Part shown: positions 1-7,398 of the stretch, piece after piece
How positions within the stretch are numbered: the stretch's first letter is position 1
Layout of the letters: every line of letters starts with the position of its first letter
Source: Actinacidiphila sp. DG2A-62
GTDB taxonomy: Bacteria; Actinomycetota; Actinomycetes; Streptomycetales; Streptomycetaceae
Reading direction: 5' to 3'
Length of the DNA: 64,000 nucleotides
Assembly: GCF_035825295.1 (NCBI RefSeq)
Contig: NZ_JAYMGI010000002.1
Coordinates: 8,375,501 to 8,439,500, forward strand
Notes under the pieces: model-generated
The model's database searches: none
Told to the model about the DNA's origin: nothing
What the model saw: only the letters and a program-made list of their open reading frames with translations
Position numbers and translations under genes: made by a program

Positions 1-279
1 CACGCCGCGGGCGTCCTCGTCGACCGCCTCGGACGCGGGCTCGCCGGCCTGGTCAACGTCCTCAATCCCGACCGCATCCTGCTGGGCGGCCTGCACGGGA
101 ACCTGCTGGACGCGGACGCGGAGAAGCTGCGCGCGGTGGTGGCCGACCACAGTCTGTGGGGGCGCAGCGGCAGCGTGCCGGTGCTGGCCTGCGCGCTGAA
201 CCACAACAGCCTCGTGGGAGCGGCCGAGTTGGCGTGGCAGCCGGTGCTGGACGACCCGCTGGCGGTGCTGGGCGGCTGA
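1..279 (+). CDS. ROK family protein (sugar kinase or ROK repressor), C-terminal fragment
   Basis: The reading frame is open from base 1 and stops at 277-279, so the 5' part lies outside the window. The 92 visible residues match the end of ROK proteins: a helix, then LVNVLNPDRILLGG, and near the end HNSLVGAAELA, both typical of the C-terminal half of ROK glucokinases and repressors. The N-terminal region, which would show either a winged-helix DNA-binding domain (repressor) or none (kinase), is not present, so the role cannot be decided. The family assignment is fairly secure. Confidence 0.8.
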   Translation, partial: HAAGVLVDRLGRGLAGLVNVLNPDRILLGGLHGNLLDADAEKLRAVVADHSLWGRSGSVPVLACALNHNSLVGAAELAWQPVLDDPLAVLGG

Positions 280-316
280 CCGACCGGGCCGCCGCTGTGT
301 GCGGCGCCGGTACGGT

Positions 317-362
317 GCCGGCACGGCGGTGATCCGGCGCCGGCACGGCGGTGGTCCGGCGC
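317..362. repeat. Tandem duplication, 22-bp period
   Basis: A 24-base element beginning GCCGGCACGGCGGTG and ending TCCGGCGC occurs at 317-340 and again at 339-362 with one mismatch, so the copies overlap by two bases. It lies in the 170-bp space between the ROK gene and the convergent DUF2797 gene. No function is evident. Confidence 0.7.
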
Positions 363-449
363 ACGGCCCGGTCGGGCGGTCCGCGCGGCTGGGCGCCGGC
401 CGCGGGCCGCCGCGGGGAGACGGGTCCGCAGGGCCGCGGGTCCGCGGGG

Positions 450-1691
450 CTAAGGGTGGGCGCGGGGGAGCGGCGTCGGCAGCGCGAACAGCGGATCGGG
501 CGCCGGCGCGGGCACGGCGAGCGGACGGGTGGACGGCAGCCGGGCAGCAGCGGCGCCCGGCGCGTCCGGCGGCCGCGGCGAGCGCAGGAACGTCCAGCCG
601 GACAGCAGCCGGGCGTCCACGAGCAGCACCCGGCCGTCGTCGGCCAGCACCTCCAGGTCGTGGCCCACGGCCGCCGTCACCACGCCGGCCAGCGTGTCGC
701 CCGGCCGGAGCGCGGTCACCTCCGCCACGGGAAGCCGCCGCCCCCGCCCCCGCCCGGACGCCGCCGCGGCACCGGCCTCCGGCCCGGACGTCACGCCGAG
801 CCCCGGACCGGGCGCTACACCGGCCCCCGGCCTCGACGGCGCATCGGCCCCCGGCCCGGACGCCGCATCGGACCCCCGCTCGGGCGCCACGCCTGACCCC
901 CGCCCGGACGCCGCCGCACCGGCCGCCGGCCGGGACCTCGCGACGGTCTCCGCTCCGGGCCCGGACCCCGCACCGATCTCCGGCCCGGGCGCAGACTCCG
1001 CGCCGAGCCCCGGCCCCGCATCCGGCCGGCGTTCCAGGCCGAAGCGCTCCGCGTGGTCGGTGACCGCGAACGGGCGGGGCCGCAGCGCACCGGGCAGTGA
1101 CCCGTCCGACGCCAACTCCAGCGCCGCGGCGTGCAGCCTGCGCAGCGCCGCCGCCCGGTCCGCCGCGGGCGGCAGGTCGAGCCGGGCGGCGCGCTTGGCG
1201 GCCGAGCGGACCCGGTCGGGGACGCCGAGCGCCGCGCCGAGCACCGCCTCGGTGCGGCGCGCCGCCATCAGCGGGCCCTCCCCGAGGAAGGCGAACGCCA
1301 CCGCGCCCTGCTCCAGCAGCCGCGCCGAGCCGCGGGCCACCGCGGTGATCCCCACCTTGTGCAGGCCGGGCCCGAAGTACGCCAGATAGACGGCGTACGG
1401 GCGCGGGTCGTCGGCGCGGGTGTCCGCGGCGACCGACCAGGAGCGGTCCAGCGCCGCGCAGGCCTCGCACTGGTCGCGCCGCGCGTCGTACGGCAGCGCC
1501 GCCGCGTCCGCGCACGCGATGCGCCGACCGGCCCGCCACACCCCGGCGCAGCGCCGGTCGGCGTCCGGCGCCAGGGCCGTGGTCAGCCGGCCGCCCACCG
1601 GCTGCGCGCTGGTCCGCTCGCCGTGCACCGGATGCCACCACGACCAGACCGGCCCGCCGTCCCGCCACCGGAGCCCCGCACACCGCCACAT
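450..1691 (-). CDS. DUF2797 family protein with a large low-complexity insert
   Basis: A 413-residue protein of unknown function. The N-terminal half matches DUF2797: an aromatic-rich start (MWRCAGLRW), four cysteines at about residues 48, 60, 75 and 78 that could hold a metal ion, and a GLHKVGIT motif near residue 115. The start at 1691 is chosen because GGTGAGGGGG precedes the ATG directly. Between about residues 215 and 325 the protein carries a Gly/Pro/Ala/Ser-rich tract with repeated SGPG- and APGP-like units, absent from a usual DUF2797 protein of under 300 residues. A normal-looking C-terminal segment (GDTLAGVV, LLSGWTFLR) resumes afterwards, so the tract is an insertion in an otherwise intact gene. 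Confidence 0.8.
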   Translation of the reverse strand: MWRCAGLRWRDGGPVWSWWHPVHGERTSAQPVGGRLTTALAPDADRRCAGVWRAGRRIACADAAALPYDARRDQCEACAALDRSWSVAADTRADDPRPYAVYLAYFGPGLHKVGITAVARGSARLLEQGAVAFAFLGEGPLMAARRTEAVLGAALGVPDRVRSAAKRAARLDLPPAADRAAALRRLHAAALELASDGSLPGALRPRPFAVTDHAERFGLERRPDAGPGLGAESAPGPEIGAGSGPGAETVARSRPAAGAAASGRGSGVAPERGSDAASGPGADAPSRPGAGVAPGPGLGVTSGPEAGAAAASGRGRGRRLPVAEVTALRPGDTLAGVVTAAVGHDLEVLADDGRVLLVDARLLSGWTFLRSPRPPDAPGAAAARLPSTRPLAVPAPAPDPLFALPTPLPRAHP

Positions 1692-1959
1692 CCCCCTCAC
1701 CCTAGGCGCCGCCTCCGACAACGCCCCCCGGCAGCGGCCCGGCCCGCGCCGTCCGCCGGCTCCACGCGCCGTCGTCACCGCCTGCCGCGCCGTGGAGCCG
1801 CCGGGCCCTGGTTCGCGTGCCGCCCGCGGAAGCAGGCCGCTCGCCGCCGCGTACTCCCCGCGGAGCAGGCCGGATGCCGCTGGCCGTACGACGATTCCCG
1901 GACGCCGGACCGCCAGGCTCGGACGTATCGGAAACACCCCGCACCGATGGAGGAGATGA

Positions 1960-2271
1960 GTGGCGATGACCACGCTGGCATGGCACGACGGCGGACCCGG
2001 GCCGTGGATCCTGTTCTTCCCGCTGATCTGGGTGGCCGCGATCGCGCTCGTGGTCACCGTGCTGCGGCGGACCGCCTGGCGCGGCGGCCGGGGACCGTGG
2101 CACATACGCGCCGCGACCGCCGAGCACTCGCCGATCGCCGTGCTGGGCCGCAGGTTCGCAGCCGGCGAGATCGACGAGGACGAGTACTGGCGGCGGCTGT
2201 CGGTGCTGGACGAGCAGTTCGGCCGCGACGTCCGCGGCGAGTCCCGCGGCGGCAAGGGCGGCGCGGCGTGA
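1960..2271 (+). CDS. Small membrane protein with C-terminal SHOCT domain
   Basis: 103 residues. One membrane segment at about residues 15-35 (ILFFPLIWVAAIALVVTVL) is followed by a basic stretch and a SHOCT domain (LGRRFAAGEIDEDEYWRRLSVL, residues about 62-84), a short oligomerisation domain common at the ends of actinobacterial membrane proteins. GGAGGAG at 1949-1955 lies 4 nt before the GTG at 1960 and 10 nt before an ATG at 1966, so either could be the start. The stop codon overlaps the GTG of the next gene. The function is unknown. Confidence 0.8.
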   Translation: MAMTTLAWHDGGPGPWILFFPLIWVAAIALVVTVLRRTAWRGGRGPWHIRAATAEHSPIAVLGRRFAAGEIDEDEYWRRLSVLDEQFGRDVRGESRGGKGGAA

Positions 2272-2537
2272 ACGGCGCGACCGCGGACCCCGGGCCCGCC
2301 GCCGCGCGGGTGTCGGACGCCTCGATGGCGCACGGCGCCGGCGACGCGCGGGTCCGGGTGCTCGACGCGGTGAGGGTCGGCTTCCCGGCCACCGGCGGGG
2401 ACGGCGCGTTCGCCGTCGCGCCGCTGCGGCCGGCGGTCGTGCTGGTGGCGGGCGTCGTCGCCGGAGCGCCAGCCGGCCGGCGCTCCGGCGCGGCGGTCGG
2501 CCCGGCCGACGTGCTGCGGGCGATCGCGGCGGAGTGA
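2268..2537 (+). CDS. Hypothetical 89-residue protein coupled to the SHOCT gene
   Basis: Not a recognised family. The start is the GTG at 2268 inside the sequence GTGA, whose TGA ends the upstream SHOCT gene, an arrangement that gives translational coupling. Third codon positions are almost all G or C across the frame, which supports coding. The protein is rich in Ala, Gly and Val, has a short hydrophobic stretch (AVVLVAGVVAGAPAG) and shows no catalytic motif. A strong inverted repeat follows 33 bp after the stop. Real expression is likely but unproven. Confidence 0.55.
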   Translation: MNGATADPGPAAARVSDASMAHGAGDARVRVLDAVRVGFPATGGDGAFAVAPLRPAVVLVAGVVAGAPAGRRSGAAVGPADVLRAIAAE

Positions 2538-2570
2538 GGACGCGGTGAACCCCGGAGCGCCGGGCGCGAC

Positions 2571-2612
2571 GACCGGCCGCCGCCCCCCTCGGCAGGGGGG
2601 CGGCGGCCGGTC
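2571..2612. terminator. Bidirectional terminator hairpin
   Basis: Perfect 19-bp arms (2571-2589 and 2594-2612) around a CGGC loop, without a T tract, as is normal in Streptomyces. It sits between the converging gene ends at 2537 (+) and 2648 (-) and can serve both. Confidence 0.85.
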
Positions 2613-2647
2613 GGGTCAGCCGCTACGGCCGGGCCCGGCGCCACGCG

Positions 2648-3157
2648 TCAGGCGACGGAGGCCACCGCCGCGACGCGCTCGGGGGCGGGCCGCTCGATCG
2701 GCAGCACCGCGGTCCGCAGCGGCACCAGCGTCGGCGCGGCGACCGGTGTGCGCAGCACGAACCAGACCACCTTGCCGGCGTCCTGCGGCAGCAGGTCGGT
2801 GCCCCAGCTGTCGCTCATGGCCTCGACCAGGGTCAGCCCGCGGCCGGTGGTGGCCGTCGGCTCCGTCGGCTGCACGAACGGCAGCCGGGGGTCGTGGTCG
2901 GCGACGGCGACGGTCAGCCGGTCGCCCGCCAGGGTCAGCTTCACCGCGCACTGCTTGTCGGGCTTGGCGTGCCGGTGCACGTTGGCCAGCAGCTCGCTGA
3001 TTCCGGTCGACGCCGCGTCGATGAGCGGGTCGAGACGCCAGTAGCGCAGTTGCGCCGACACGATGCGGCGGATCTGCTGGATGCGGTAGGGATGCGCCTC
3101 GAGTTCGAGCGCACACTCCCTGGCCGCTGGATCGGCTTGGTCTTCTTGCATGATCAC
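2648..3157 (-). CDS. RsbW-like ATP-binding protein (GHKL fold, anti-sigma type)
   Basis: 169 residues with one HATPase_c domain of the RsbW/SpoIIAB type. The N box is visible as ISELLANVHRHA and the G boxes as VADHDPRLP and GRGLTLVEAMSDSWG. Such orphan proteins are numerous in Streptomyces and act as anti-sigma factors or anti-anti-sigma kinases. No sigma factor or antagonist lies beside it, so the partner is unknown. The start could be the first Met (3157) or the third codon Met (3151). The gene stands alone between the terminator at 2571-2612 and a hydrolase remnant. Confidence 0.88.
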   Translation of the reverse strand: MIMQEDQADPAARECALELEAHPYRIQQIRRIVSAQLRYWRLDPLIDAASTGISELLANVHRHAKPDKQCAVKLTLAGDRLTVAVADHDPRLPFVQPTEPTATTGRGLTLVEAMSDSWGTDLLPQDAGKVVWFVLRTPVAAPTLVPLRTAVLPIERPAPERVAAVASVA

Positions 3158-3400
3158 GGCTGCGACTCCCTCCGCGGCGAGGGCCGGACACCGCGTCTGA
3201 ACGCGGCCCGGGGCCTGTGCGCCGCTCCGATGGGAACACCTGAGCGAAAATGCGTAGAGTCACTGCGGCAGTACTCCGTGATGCGTCTTCAGGGTGACCC
3301 GGGGGGAACCGGAGCGCAAGTCGTCACATTGCCCGGCGCGCCGGGACCGGGGGCGCGCGGGGCGGTCGGCGTCCCCCGGATGCGCCGGGAGCCGCCCCCC

Positions 3401-3719
3401 GTACGGATGGCGCACGGGCACCCCTTCGACCGCGGCACGTGGGCCCCGCAGGTGCGGACGCCGGACGGCCGGCGCCGGCCGATCGCGCCCGACCTGCGCG
3501 GCTCCGGGGAGAGCACGGTCGTGCCGGGCACCACCCGGCTGGACGCTTGCGCCCGCGATCTCGCCGCGCTCCTGGACCACTTGGGGATCGCGGGCGCCGC
3601 GCCGTGCGGGCTGACCATGGGCGGCTGCGCTGCGCGGCCGGGCCGAACGCCCCGACCACACCCCGACGCCGCCGAGCGCTCGGCATGCCGCCGGCACAGA
3701 CATGCCCCCGCATTTATGA
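3401..3719 (+). pseudogene. Alpha/beta-hydrolase remnant, truncated and frameshifted
   Basis: The frame from about 3401 encodes HGHPFDRGTWAPQV, then IAPDLRGSGEST and DLAALLDHLGI, and reaches GLTMGG at about 3611-3628, the nucleophile-elbow region of alpha/beta hydrolases, where Ser would be expected in place of Thr. After GG the family pattern continues in another frame (ALRGRAERPDH), and that frame stops near 3719. The rest of the enzyme, including the acid and His residues, is missing and no proper start with ribosome binding site is seen. I read it as a decayed gene fragment. Confidence 0.7.
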
Positions 3720-3781
3720 CGGATTGCTGACGTCCACCGCGGGGCCTGGTTCCCCGGGCTTCCGCGTGTTCGAATCGAACC

Positions 3782-4570
3782 ATGGACGACACCACGGCCG
3801 GACCCGCGGCCGGACTTGGGCCGAGGGACACAGCCGAGGGCGCGAAGGACACGGCCGAGGGCGAGGGGCGCGGCTCGCCGGTCGGCCGCCGCGTGGTCCT
3901 GGGCATGCTCGGCCTCGGCGCGCTCGGCGTCGCCTTCGGCAGCGGCGTCCAGGACCGGATCGACAACGTGCTGGCGTCGGTCAACGCCAAGGACCCCACC
4001 GGCGTGACCGGGCTGCTGCCGGGCGGCGGCGGGTTCCGCTTCTACTCGGTGTCGAACAGCATCCCGCACCGCGGTGAGAACGACTACCGGCTGACCGTCG
4101 GCGGCCTCGTCGACCGGCCGGCCACCTACACCCTCGCCGACCTGCGCGCGCTGCCGCAGACCCGGCTGGTGCGCGACGTGCAGTGCGTCACCGGCTGGCG
4201 GGTGCCCAAGACCGCCTTCTCCGGGGTGCTGCTGTCCACCCTGCTCGACCACGCGGGCGTCAAGGACAAGGGCGCCGCGCTGCGCTTCACCTGCTTCGAC
4301 GGCGTCTACACCGAGAGCCTGACGATGGACCAGGCCCGCCGGCCCGACATGCTGGTGGCGCTGACCATGAACGACAAGCCGGTCTCCGCGGCGCACGGCG
4401 GCCCGGTGCGGCTGTACGCGGCGCCGATGTACTTCTACAAGTCCGCGAAGTGGCTGTCGGGCATCGTGGTCACGCCGGACGTCCAGCCCGGCTACTGGGA
4501 GCACTACGGTTATGACGTCGACGGATGGGTCGGGAAGTCGAACGGCCGCGATGACGAGCCGACGTCGTGA
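3782..4570 (+). CDS. Membrane- or Tat-targeted molybdopterin oxidoreductase (sulfite-oxidase fold)
   Basis: 262 residues matching the small sulfite-oxidase-like molybdopterin family. Cys135 in VQCVTGWR is at the position that ligates molybdenum. LRFTCFDGVYTESL and GGPVRLYAAPMYFYKSAKW are typical of the catalytic core. The N-terminus has a twin Arg (36-37) before a hydrophobic stretch (38-53), which fits Tat export or an N-terminal anchor. The next gene overlaps its 3' end and encodes a cytochrome b protein, so the pair probably forms an extracytoplasmic Mo reductase or oxidase with a haem membrane partner, analogous to MsrPQ/YedYZ. The substrate cannot be read from the sequence. Confidence 0.85.
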   Translation: MDDTTAGPAAGLGPRDTAEGAKDTAEGEGRGSPVGRRVVLGMLGLGALGVAFGSGVQDRIDNVLASVNAKDPTGVTGLLPGGGGFRFYSVSNSIPHRGENDYRLTVGGLVDRPATYTLADLRALPQTRLVRDVQCVTGWRVPKTAFSGVLLSTLLDHAGVKDKGAALRFTCFDGVYTESLTMDQARRPDMLVALTMNDKPVSAAHGGPVRLYAAPMYFYKSAKWLSGIVVTPDVQPGYWEHYGYDVDGWVGKSNGRDDEPTS

Positions 4571-5330
4571 CCCCCGCGGCGCCGAGGCGGTGCGCCGCTT
4601 CGCCCGCGCCGAGACGTGGGCGCACCGCGGCCTCGCGGTGATCATGGACGTGTGCGTCGGCACCGCCGCGATCCTGTACCTGCCGCCGCTGGCCGAACTC
4701 GTCGGCCGCCGCCGCCTCGTGGTCACCGTGCACGAGTGGTCGGGCATCGCGCTGCCCGCGCCGCTCCTGGCGGCGCTGGTCTCGCGGGCGTTCCGCGCGG
4801 ACGCCGGGCGGCTCGGCCGGTTCTTCCCGCACGACTGGCGCTGGCTGCGCACCGCCCTGCGCACCCGCCGGCGCGAGCCGGGCCTGGCGGGGAAGTTCAA
4901 CGCGGGCCAGAAGCTGTACGCCGCGTTCACGGTCGGCGCGATCCTCGTCATGATCGGCTCCGGGCTGCTGATGTGGTTCCCGAGGCTGACGCCGCTGGTC
5001 TGGCGGACCGGCGCGACCTTCGTGCACGACTGGCTCGCGCTGGCCATCGGCCTGGTCATCGCCGGCCACGTGTGGTTCGCCGCCGCCGACCCCGAGGCGC
5101 GCCGCGGCCTGCGCACCGGCTACGTGCCCCGCTGGTGGGCCCGGTCCGAGCACGCGCTGTGGCGGTTCGAGGCCGAGCAGGAGCCCCGGCGCGGCCGGCC
5201 TGCGCACGCGCCGCAGCGCCGTCGACCGGCGGACGAGGCGTCGCAGCGCCGAAAGACGGCGGACGAGTCGCAGCACCGCGAAGCGGCGGACGAGGCGTCC
5301 GGCCCGACCGGCCACGCGCCCCAGCCCTGA
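4551..5330 (+). CDS. Cytochrome b/b561-like membrane protein, partner of the Mo enzyme
   Basis: About 259 residues from the ATG at 4551, which overlaps the end of the Mo-enzyme gene by 20 bp; an ATG at 4512 in the same frame would add 13 residues. Four hydrophobic helices carry His residues suitable for b-type haem (TWAHRG, VTVHEWSG, FVHDWLALAIG, IAGHVWF). This is the topology of diheme cytochrome b subunits that pass quinol electrons to or from a periplasmic enzyme. The last 55 residues are hydrophilic and built of degenerate repeats around A-D-E-(A/S)-S-Q, probably unstructured. Confidence 0.8.
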   Translation: MTSRRRDPRGAEAVRRFARAETWAHRGLAVIMDVCVGTAAILYLPPLAELVGRRRLVVTVHEWSGIALPAPLLAALVSRAFRADAGRLGRFFPHDWRWLRTALRTRRREPGLAGKFNAGQKLYAAFTVGAILVMIGSGLLMWFPRLTPLVWRTGATFVHDWLALAIGLVIAGHVWFAAADPEARRGLRTGYVPRWWARSEHALWRFEAEQEPRRGRPAHAPQRRRPADEASQRRKTADESQHREAADEASGPTGHAPQP

Positions 5331-5649
5331 CCGGGGCCGGCCGCCACGGACCCGGCCCGTCACACGCTCCAGCCGTCACACCCCAGGGCGCATGTCAACG
5401 CCGCCCGCACCCGTCCCGCGCCGCCGCCCGCGCACCCACGGTCCGCCGCCCGCGCGCGTCCCGCCCGCACCGCCCGCGCGCGTCCCGCACACGCCCGGCA
5501 CACGCCCGGCCCGCACCGCCCGCCTGCACCGCCCGCGCGCGTCCCGCCCGCCGTCGGCCGACCCCCCCGTGTCGTTCCGTTACATCACGGACACCCGCCG
5601 TCCGTTCAGGGGCCACCGCGGCGTGGCCGCCCGCTCCTAGCGTCGTGGC
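5331..5649. other. 319-bp intergenic region, C-rich with imperfect repeats
   Basis: No gene is supported. The middle part repeats units such as CCCGCGCGCGTCCCGCC and GCACCGCCCGC on the plus strand, so apparent frames here are Pro/Arg-rich and not credible. The only clear signal is the -10-like TAGCGT at 5638-5643 just before the next gene. Confidence 0.6.
5638..5643 (+). promoter_or_regulatory. TAGCGT -10 element of a probable leaderless promoter
   Basis: TAGCGT lies 6 nt before the ATG at 5650, and no Shine-Dalgarno sequence precedes that ATG. Transcription from this hexamer would begin at or next to the A of the start codon. Confidence 0.6.
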
Positions 5650-7059
5650 ATGACGACCTCTCAGGTGGCGACGATGCCACCGGACGCGCAGCCGCGGCCC
5701 GCCGGCCGGGTCGCGGGGACGGCCGCGCCGCCGCCCCCGCTGGAGGCGTACCGGGCGGGTCCGCGGTCCGCGCCCGGCCCCCGGCGGCTGACGGCGCAGG
5801 CGCTGGTGGCCGTCGCCCTGGTCGTGCTGCTGGGCGTGCTCGCCGCGGTCGCCGCGGTCACCGTGCGCGCGGACGCCGAGGATCTGCGCACCGTGGTCAC
5901 CGGGCGCGCCGCGGTCGCCGCCGACCTGCGCTTCGCCCTCGCCGACCTGGACGCGCAGCGCGCGGACGCCCTGGCGCCGGGCGAGGCCGCGGACGACCCC
6001 GACACCGTCGTCGGGAACGAGCTGAACGCCCTGATCACCGCGCAGCAGCGGCGCGCCCAGGTCAGCGATCTGCTGCGGCGGTTGGGCGGCGACGGTTCGC
6101 AGAGCGCGCGGGTGCGGGCGCTGCTGGACGGGCTCGGCCGCTACGACGACCTCAGCGGCCGCTCGGCCTTCGTCAGCGAGCAGGACCCGAACCGGGTGGC
6201 CGGCCACCCGCCGGTCGTCTCGGTCTCCATGAACGTGCAGGCCGGCGCGCTGATGCACGACACGCTGCTGCCCACCGCCGCCGCGCTGTCCGCCGTCTAC
6301 GCGCGACAGGCCGACGCCGCTCACGCGCACGCCCACGACACCGCGGTGCGCTGGGCGCTGGTGCTCGGGCTGCTGGCCGCCGTCACCCTCCTCTACCTGC
6401 TGTGGTGGCAGCGTGCGCTGGCGCGCGCCTACCGCCGGCTGCTCAACCCGCCGGTGCTCGCCACCACCGCGGCGGTCCTGGCGATCGCGCTGGCCGGGCT
6501 GGTGGCGCTCGGCGCGACCGCGAGCGCGGTCGACGCGGCGAGCCGCGAGGGCCTGCGGCCGTGGTCCAGGCTCGCCGAGGCACGCGCGGTCGCGGCGCAG
6601 GCCGCGGCCGCCGAGAGCCGCTGGTTCGTCCACGAGTCCTCGCTCGCGGTCGGCGACGAGCAGGAGTTCACCGAGCTGACCCGCAGGCTCGACACGCTGC
6701 TCGCGCCCGGCGGCGACGCCGACGCGCGGGAGCGCGCCGCCTACCGGGACGTGTCCGCCCGCTACGGCCACTTCCGCGCCGACGACCGCAGGCTGCGGTC
6801 GCTGAAGGACGCGGGCAGGACCGAGGAGGCGGTCGCGGTGCTCACCGAAGTGGGCCGCGGCGACGTGGCGTTCGACTTCTGGGACTTCGCCACCACCCTG
6901 GACGGCCTGGCCGCCCGGCAGCTGGCCGACTTCGACGCGCACGCGCGGGACGCGAGCGGCTCGCTGGCCGGCTGGCCGGGCGTGCCCGCGGGCGTGCTGG
7001 CGGCCGGCGCGCTGCTGGTCCTCGCCGGCATCCGTCCCCGGCTGGCCGAGTACCGCTGA
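5650..7059 (+). CDS. Membrane protein with two extracytoplasmic helical sensor-like domains
   Basis: 469 residues, not assignable to a named enzyme. Four membrane segments are predicted at about residues 47-70, 233-255, 267-290 and 446-464. Between segments 1-2 and 3-4 lie two mostly alpha-helical domains of 150-160 residues, with heptad-like Ala/Leu/Arg patterns and short statements such as SRWFVHESSLAVGDE. This resembles a duplicated four-helix-bundle ligand-sensing module, but no signalling output domain follows. The short N-terminal cytoplasmic tail is Pro-rich. Transcription is probably from the leaderless promoter at 5638. Confidence 0.75.
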   Translation: MTTSQVATMPPDAQPRPAGRVAGTAAPPPPLEAYRAGPRSAPGPRRLTAQALVAVALVVLLGVLAAVAAVTVRADAEDLRTVVTGRAAVAADLRFALADLDAQRADALAPGEAADDPDTVVGNELNALITAQQRRAQVSDLLRRLGGDGSQSARVRALLDGLGRYDDLSGRSAFVSEQDPNRVAGHPPVVSVSMNVQAGALMHDTLLPTAAALSAVYARQADAAHAHAHDTAVRWALVLGLLAAVTLLYLLWWQRALARAYRRLLNPPVLATTAAVLAIALAGLVALGATASAVDAASREGLRPWSRLAEARAVAAQAAAAESRWFVHESSLAVGDEQEFTELTRRLDTLLAPGGDADARERAAYRDVSARYGHFRADDRRLRSLKDAGRTEEAVAVLTEVGRGDVAFDFWDFATTLDGLAARQLADFDAHARDASGSLAGWPGVPAGVLAAGALLVLAGIRPRLAEYR

Positions 7060-7398
7060 GCCGGCGCGCCGCCGGGCGCGCGGCCCGGACCGTGCCGCCG
7101 GGCGCACCCCGCCGGCGGGAGGCGTGTGGCCCGGTGCACCCCGCCGGCGGGCGGCGTGCCGCCGGGCGGCGTCCGTACCGCCCGGCCCCCCGCCACCTCG
7201 CACCCGAGAGCCGTCTCCTCCCGTGCCGTTCCGCCGGATCGGGCAATCCAGCGACCCCATAGAGCAATAAGGCGACTAGCGGGGGGTCCCCGGCGGACGC
7301 CTCAATAGGTGCCGAAGCTGTCGATCGCCCGCGGGGGCGGCGGCGGAACGCTGCCTCGCCGCCCCCGTTCCTGCCCGGACGAGACGGGGGAGTGCATC
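7060..7398. other. 339-bp intergenic region
   Basis: No gene seen. At 7100-7175 short direct repeats of CACCCCGCCGGCGGG occur twice in a GC-rich stretch. From about 7240 the region is less GC-rich (AGAGCAATAAGGCGACTAG) and is the likely promoter region for the gene at 7399, although I cannot fix a -35/-10 pair. Confidence 0.5.

Noticed and set aside
5392..5640. An 82-codon plus-strand frame in the gap before 5650
   Set aside because: It encodes a Pro/Arg/His-rich repeat product with no ribosome binding site and matches the composition of the repeats.
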